This document shows positions 29,801 through 32,545 of a DNA stretch of 32,545 bases, piece after piece. The notes beneath the pieces are model-generated. The model was not told the DNA's origin. It worked only from the letters and a program-made list of their open reading frames with translations, and ran no database searches. The stretch's first letter is position 1, and the number at the start of each line of letters is the position of its first letter. The translations under genes were made by a program, and so were the position numbers. The stretch is from positions 23,764 to 56,308 of the forward strand of contig NZ_FWER01000058.1 in assembly GCF_900169785.1 (NCBI RefSeq), read 5' to 3'. Source of the stretch: Rhizobium sullae (GTDB lineage Bacteria; Pseudomonadota; Alphaproteobacteria; Rhizobiales; Rhizobiaceae).

Positions 29801-32545
29801 AAGATCACGAAGCCTCCATTCGCCAGACGATCGACAACAGCGCCAAGTCGCTCGAAGAGCGTCTGCGCGAGGGCGCCGGCCAGATCGCCGGCCGCTTCCA
29901 AGATGCAGCAAGCGAAATCTCACGTTCGGCAGAAACCTTTTCCACGCACCTCGATCAGTCGATTGACGGCATGACCGGCCGGTTTGCCGAAACCGGTTCA
30001 CGCGTCGAAGCAGGCCTTGCTGCTCTCGAAAACCGGATCCGCGACGGCGTCGGCGGTGTCGCAACGCAGGTGGATGCCGCAGGCAGCCGCCTTGCGGAAA
30101 CACTTAACGACAGCATTTCGCAACTGCGCGAACTCGGCGACGATGCCGCCCTACGCGTTACGACCGTCCTGGAAAGCACAAGCGACACGCTTTCCAGCGC
30201 CATCGATGAGCGCACGGCAAGCCTTGCCTCCGCCATTGATGAGCGGGCGACAGCCCTCACCTCTGTGGTGGACGAGCGAGCGAGCGTGCTTGCCGCAGTC
30301 GTGGACGACCGTGCCGCAAATCTTGCAACGTCCATCGACGACCGCACAGCGAACCTTGCACAGGCGATGCACCGCGGCAGCGAACATATCGACGAACGCC
30401 TATCCACCATGGACCGGGCGCTCACGCTTGGCCTCAATGCCGTCAACCAGACGATCGAAGGCAAGGCAGCCGGTCTCGCCTCGACGCTGCGCAGCGCCGT
30501 TGCCGATGCCGCCCAGGGCATGGATGCCGAAGCTGCGCGCACGGCCGAACTGATGGCCCGCACCGGCCAGCAGTTCACCGAAGGTCTCGACCAGAAGAGC
30601 AGCGAGTTCGCACGTGCCATGGACGAGCGCTCCGAACAGATCGTCGGCCGCGTGTCCGAGGCGCAGAACCGTCTTGCGAGCCAGGCCGCCGCCGTCGCCC
30701 AGACCTTCTCCGAAGCCGGCAATGCGATCGTTAACAAGGTCGCTGAGGCCGAAACGCTCGTCAGCGGCCAGGTCAATGCCATTTCGCAGGCCCTCTCCGA
30801 GGCCCAGTCCTCGCTGGAAAGCCGCGGCGACGCGATCCGCTCGACAATCGCCAGCGCCAGCGAAGGTATTGCCGCCACAATGTCGGACGTCGACAAGGCT
30901 CTCGAAGCCCGCGGCGACGCGATCCGCTCAGGCCTGACAGACCAGGCCCGTGAAATCGATGCGACCTTGACGGATGTCGAAAAAGCGCTCGAGGCCCGGG
31001 GTAACACAATCCGCTCGACAATCGCCAGCGCCAGCGAAGGCATTGCCGCCACAATGTCGGACGTCGACAAGGCTCTCGAAGCCCGCAGCAGCGCGATCCG
31101 CTCAGGCCTGACAGATCAGGCCCGTGAAATCGATGCGACCTTCACGGATGTCGAAAAAGCGCTCGAGGCCCGGGGGCACACAATCCGCTCGACGCTCGAC
31201 GAACGCACCCGCGAGCTCAATTCCATGCTCGCCGGTCGTTCTTCCGAGCTGTCGCGGCTGATCGATGAAACCGCACGCCCGATGATCGAGCGCTATGCGG
31301 AAACCGGCAAGGAGGCTGCGGCCCGCATCGCCGCCGCCGCCGAGCAGAGTGCCGACCGCCTTCGCGCCGAAAACGCGGCGCTGGCCAATGCGATCGCGGC
31401 CCGCACAGAGAGCGCCGCCACCGCGGTCAACACGATCGAAACGAGCCTGCTTGGCAACGTCAACGCGCTGATCGAGCGCCTGTCCGAAAACAGCGCCTCG
31501 ATGGCGACGATGATGAGCCGTGCGGCGGAAAATCTGACGGACGTCGATGGCCGCCTCGGCGAGACCACCTCGCGCTTCACCGACTCGGCCTCCAAGGCGG
31601 CGGAAATGGTTTCGGCGTCGACCCGCCTGCTCGAAGGCAAGGTCGATCGCCTCTCCGATATCTCCGGCCAGACGCTGGCGCAGGTCGGCGGCATCATCGG
31701 CCGCTTCGACGAGCACTCGAAGGTTCTGAGCCAGGCATCGAACCTGCTTGCGGCTGCACAGTCGAACCTCGTGTCGACGCTCGAGGAACGTGAAGGCGCT
31801 CTTCAGAACCTCTCCGTCGGCCTCGTCCAGCGTTCCGAAGAGATCGAAACGACCATGCGCGCGCTTTCCAGCATGGTCGAGAACGCCTTCGAGCGCGCCG
31901 AACAGCGCTCCAACCAGGTCACCGGCAATCTGCGCCAGGGCGTACAGTCCTCCTTCGCCGATATCGGCCGCGTGCTCTCGGAAACCGAGAAGCGTACCGA
32001 GGAAGCCGCCGAGGCGATGCGCAACTCGATCGTCAAGGCCGGCGAAGAAGCGAACGCAACGATCGACGGCACCTTCGGCAATGCCGAACGCCGCGCGAAC
32101 GATCTGTCGAACCGCCTTCGCGGTGGGCTGACGGCGTCGCTTTCGGATGTCGAGCGCATGCTCGGCGAGGCCGGCCGTGCTTCGGACGGCGCTGCCCAGC
32201 AGCTGCGGGAATCGCTTCGCGAAGCCGTCGAGGAAGCGGTCGCCCGCTTCTCCGGCGCTACCGACGAAATCCGCCGCTCGGCAGGCGATATTCGCAAGGA
32301 ACTCGACATGACGCGCAGCGAATTGAAGCGCGGCGCATTCGACCTTCCGGAAGAAGCCAAGGAAAGTGCGGCCGCGATGCGCCGCGCCGTTGCCGAACAA
32401 ATCAAGGCGCTGCAGGACATTTCGCAGATCGTCGGCCGCTCCACGCAGCAACTCGAAATCTCCGAGCCGGTTGCCCGCGCAGCCGCACATGCCCAGCCCG
32501 CACCGCGCGGGGCAGCTGCGGCCGCCCAGCAGCCTGCCCCGGCGC
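26836..32545 (+). CDS. gpr: Growth-pole-ring (GPR/RgsE)-like giant coiled-coil protein, 3' end outside window
   Basis: Open frame of at least 1,903 codons with no stop before the window edge. Residues 1-110 are polar and disordered (QSRGAK-like, glycine/arginine-rich). Two membrane helices are at about 113-132 and 148-172. From about 175 on it is one long alanine-, serine-, glutamate- and leucine-rich helical rod with 11-residue periodicity, like apolipoprotein A1/A4/E domains. It ends in an alanine- and proline-rich stretch that continues past the edge. This layout is that of the Agrobacterium GPR protein and its Sinorhizobium counterpart RgsE, which form a ring at the growing pole and are needed for normal polar growth. 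The assignment rests on size, membrane anchors and rod structure as I remember them. Internal repeats are listed separately. GAGG precedes the ATG by 9 bases. Confidence 0.85.
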   Translation, partial: MANNKYSESIEDKAFQALDEALQIDFSQQKAPSRGAKTPDAPEAKVSDTPSARSNHQDQDESQRRGGRGSRAAEQQTPRSPALAAANDANRMTAASILKSLDGGSTRSAVRNATLFSLLWIVAGAGLMALLYSPQIWQIRSVADLVALPGVIAGIIGVIVPVLLFYAFGIMISRAQDMRNAARSMAEVALRLAEPETIASERIMTVGQAVRREVSAMNEGIERTIARASELETLVHSEVNALERSYADNELRVRGLVHELGSEREAIVNHAERIRSSIVGVHDQLKEDLSLATEEIAVRLATSGEAFASMIDTRAATLTEKSETAIQSLGSLLAAKTDSLLQTLTSSGFALAHEFDTRLESLTSNLNDRGEQLLSQFETRASTMDSSAEKLNAALNDRARQLNEILIARTREINESLTGGEREITGTLDDVLSKLNASLDEKSASFRQSLQSSADDAIMDLDLRSGFFDERLQATVAQMSTAFDERVAEFANAFDKRAGSLDTKLMESLARINETLAGGSESIDGILNSSIERLGASMTDQSFALATALSTGQEVLESSLGSKVDEISSALSVRTNEITSALQSASGEISEALASGVSELHGSLSGRASEITSALQSASGEISQVLASGVSELHGSLSGRTSELTFALQSAKDEISETLASGTTDLRENLSSHTGKLTSALKNAKGELSEALTSGTSELQANLSGRTSELASALQNATGEISLALATGTSELHNNLAARSTEFRETLLSTTSDLTAAVSAGTEQITSAFGRADELNNVISQRADAITQALDSAHERIDDVMAERSSALVSALSSNHDRIADALDEKTMALAISLDDSQSRFDSALEARTNALLDTVAGAEARVAGAFTDKAEAIRSAYTDNQERLELSLGEHAAALSSTLSSSNNRLETLTGEAAARMEALTSEATARIDGGLASAHDRIRATLDDRANAISLSLSNAHAQLSDTLSEQATTIGASVAASASMLEMSLEDHEASIRQTIDNSAKSLEERLREGAGQIAGRFQDAASEISRSAETFSTHLDQSIDGMTGRFAETGSRVEAGLAALENRIRDGVGGVATQVDAAGSRLAETLNDSISQLRELGDDAALRVTTVLESTSDTLSSAIDERTASLASAIDERATALTSVVDERASVLAAVVDDRAANLATSIDDRTANLAQAMHRGSEHIDERLSTMDRALTLGLNAVNQTIEGKAAGLASTLRSAVADAAQGMDAEAARTAELMARTGQQFTEGLDQKSSEFARAMDERSEQIVGRVSEAQNRLASQAAAVAQTFSEAGNAIVNKVAEAETLVSGQVNAISQALSEAQSSLESRGDAIRSTIASASEGIAATMSDVDKALEARGDAIRSGLTDQAREIDATLTDVEKALEARGNTIRSTIASASEGIAATMSDVDKALEARSSAIRSGLTDQAREIDATFTDVEKALEARGHTIRSTLDERTRELNSMLAGRSSELSRLIDETARPMIERYAETGKEAAARIAAAAEQSADRLRAENAALANAIAARTESAATAVNTIETSLLGNVNALIERLSENSASMATMMSRAAENLTDVDGRLGETTSRFTDSASKAAEMVSASTRLLEGKVDRLSDISGQTLAQVGGIIGRFDEHSKVLSQASNLLAAAQSNLVSTLEEREGALQNLSVGLVQRSEEIETTMRALSSMVENAFERAEQRSNQVTGNLRQGVQSSFADIGRVLSETEKRTEEAAEAMRNSIVKAGEEANATIDGTFGNAERRANDLSNRLRGGLTASLSDVERMLGEAGRASDGAAQQLRESLREAVEEAVARFSGATDEIRRSAGDIRKELDMTRSELKRGAFDLPEEAKESAAAMRRAVAEQIKALQDISQIVGRSTQQLEISEPVARAAAHAQPAPRGAAAAAQQPAPA
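28564..29058 (+). repeat. Five tandem 99-bp (33-residue) repeats in the GPR-like gene
   Basis: Units begin at 28564, 28663, 28762, 28861 and 28960, exactly 99 bp apart, with a partial sixth at 29059. The protein consensus is EITSALQSASGEISEALASG then a SELHGSLSGR part. The 33-residue unit equals three 11-mers. The first two copies are nearly identical and later ones more diverged. Confidence 0.9.
30199..30363 (+). repeat. Five tandem 33-bp (11-residue) repeats in the GPR-like gene
   Basis: Units begin at 30199, 30232, 30265, 30298 and 30331. The protein units are AIDERTASLAS, AIDERATALTS, VVDERASVLAA, VVDDRAANLAT and SIDDRTANLAQ. They show the basic hendecad of the rod in its clearest form. 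Confidence 0.9.
30835..31182 (+). repeat. Two near-identical tandem 174-bp repeats in the GPR-like gene
   Basis: The copy at 30835-31008 and the copy at 31009-31182 differ at about 8 of 174 bases (58 residues each, including IASASEGIAATMSDVDKAL and LTDQAREIDAT). A third start motif appears at 31183 but diverges after the first few codons. This looks like a recent in-frame duplication. Confidence 0.92.

Noticed and set aside
31102..32490. 462-codon minus-strand ORF, and a similar one at 27619-28854
   Set aside because: Both are antisense to the GPR-like gene. The repeats of that gene create repetitive reverse-strand frames (e.g. ARAARQAA-type) that look like proteins but follow the period of the sense repeats.

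Overview
The window looks like a chromosomal segment from a member of the Rhizobiaceae (Ensifer/Sinorhizobium/Rhizobium/Agrobacterium group). The evidence is the gene content and its style: a eukaryote-like NADP isocitrate dehydrogenase, an alphaproteobacterial DksA with one cysteine, CckA, a proline-rich FliO, a giant growth-pole-ring (GPR/RgsE-like) coiled-coil protein, high GC, and Shine-Dalgarno-led genes. No organism name can be read from the sequence alone, so this is inference from protein families. Most of the window is core chromosome. No phage, plasmid functions, CRISPR array, tRNA or rRNA was seen.

Layout. 1-560: decayed vapBC toxin-antitoxin relic. 561-4446 (minus): HerA-like ATPase, MmcQ/YjbR protein, murI, a TrmJ-type rRNA/tRNA methyltransferase and a small secreted-protein fragment. 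4641-7062 (plus): icd with a strong terminator, a GNAT acetyltransferase and a glutathione S-transferase-like protein. 7071-7535 (minus): frameshifted GyrI-like pseudogene. 7782-11685 (minus): alaS and recA, each with a clear intrinsic terminator, and recA with candidate LexA boxes. 11918-13816 (plus): psuK-psuG for pseudouridine breakdown. 13845-16454 (minus): cckA. 16723-17739 (plus): fliO. 17743-18021 (minus): an apparent 279-bp remnant of a class C group II intron directly behind the dksA terminator. 18080-18520 (minus): dksA. 18763-21899 (plus): a SixA-like phosphatase, then the overlapping ycjX and DUF697 (ycjF-like) genes. 22115-22666 (plus): a secreted protein of unknown function. 22723-24465 (minus): the folate operon folP-folB-folK. 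24570-25196 (plus): a DUF922 putative metalloprotease. 25331-25472: a putative small RNA. 25480-26370 (minus): adrenodoxin-type ferredoxin and an Hpt phosphotransfer protein. 26836 to the end (plus): the giant GPR-like protein, cut off by the window edge with no stop codon.

Functional links. CckA heads the phosphorelay that controls CtrA. A perfect TTAA-N7-TTAA CtrA box lies between the Hpt gene and the giant polar-growth gene, so cell-cycle control, polar growth and division functions may be tied together here. The other genes are mostly housekeeping: cell wall (murI), translation (alaS, trmJ), DNA repair (recA), the TCA cycle (icd), folate and stringent control (dksA).

The least routine items are the miniature group II intron, the putative small RNA with anti-Shine-Dalgarno loops, the repeat structure inside the giant protein, and the two sets of pseudogenes.
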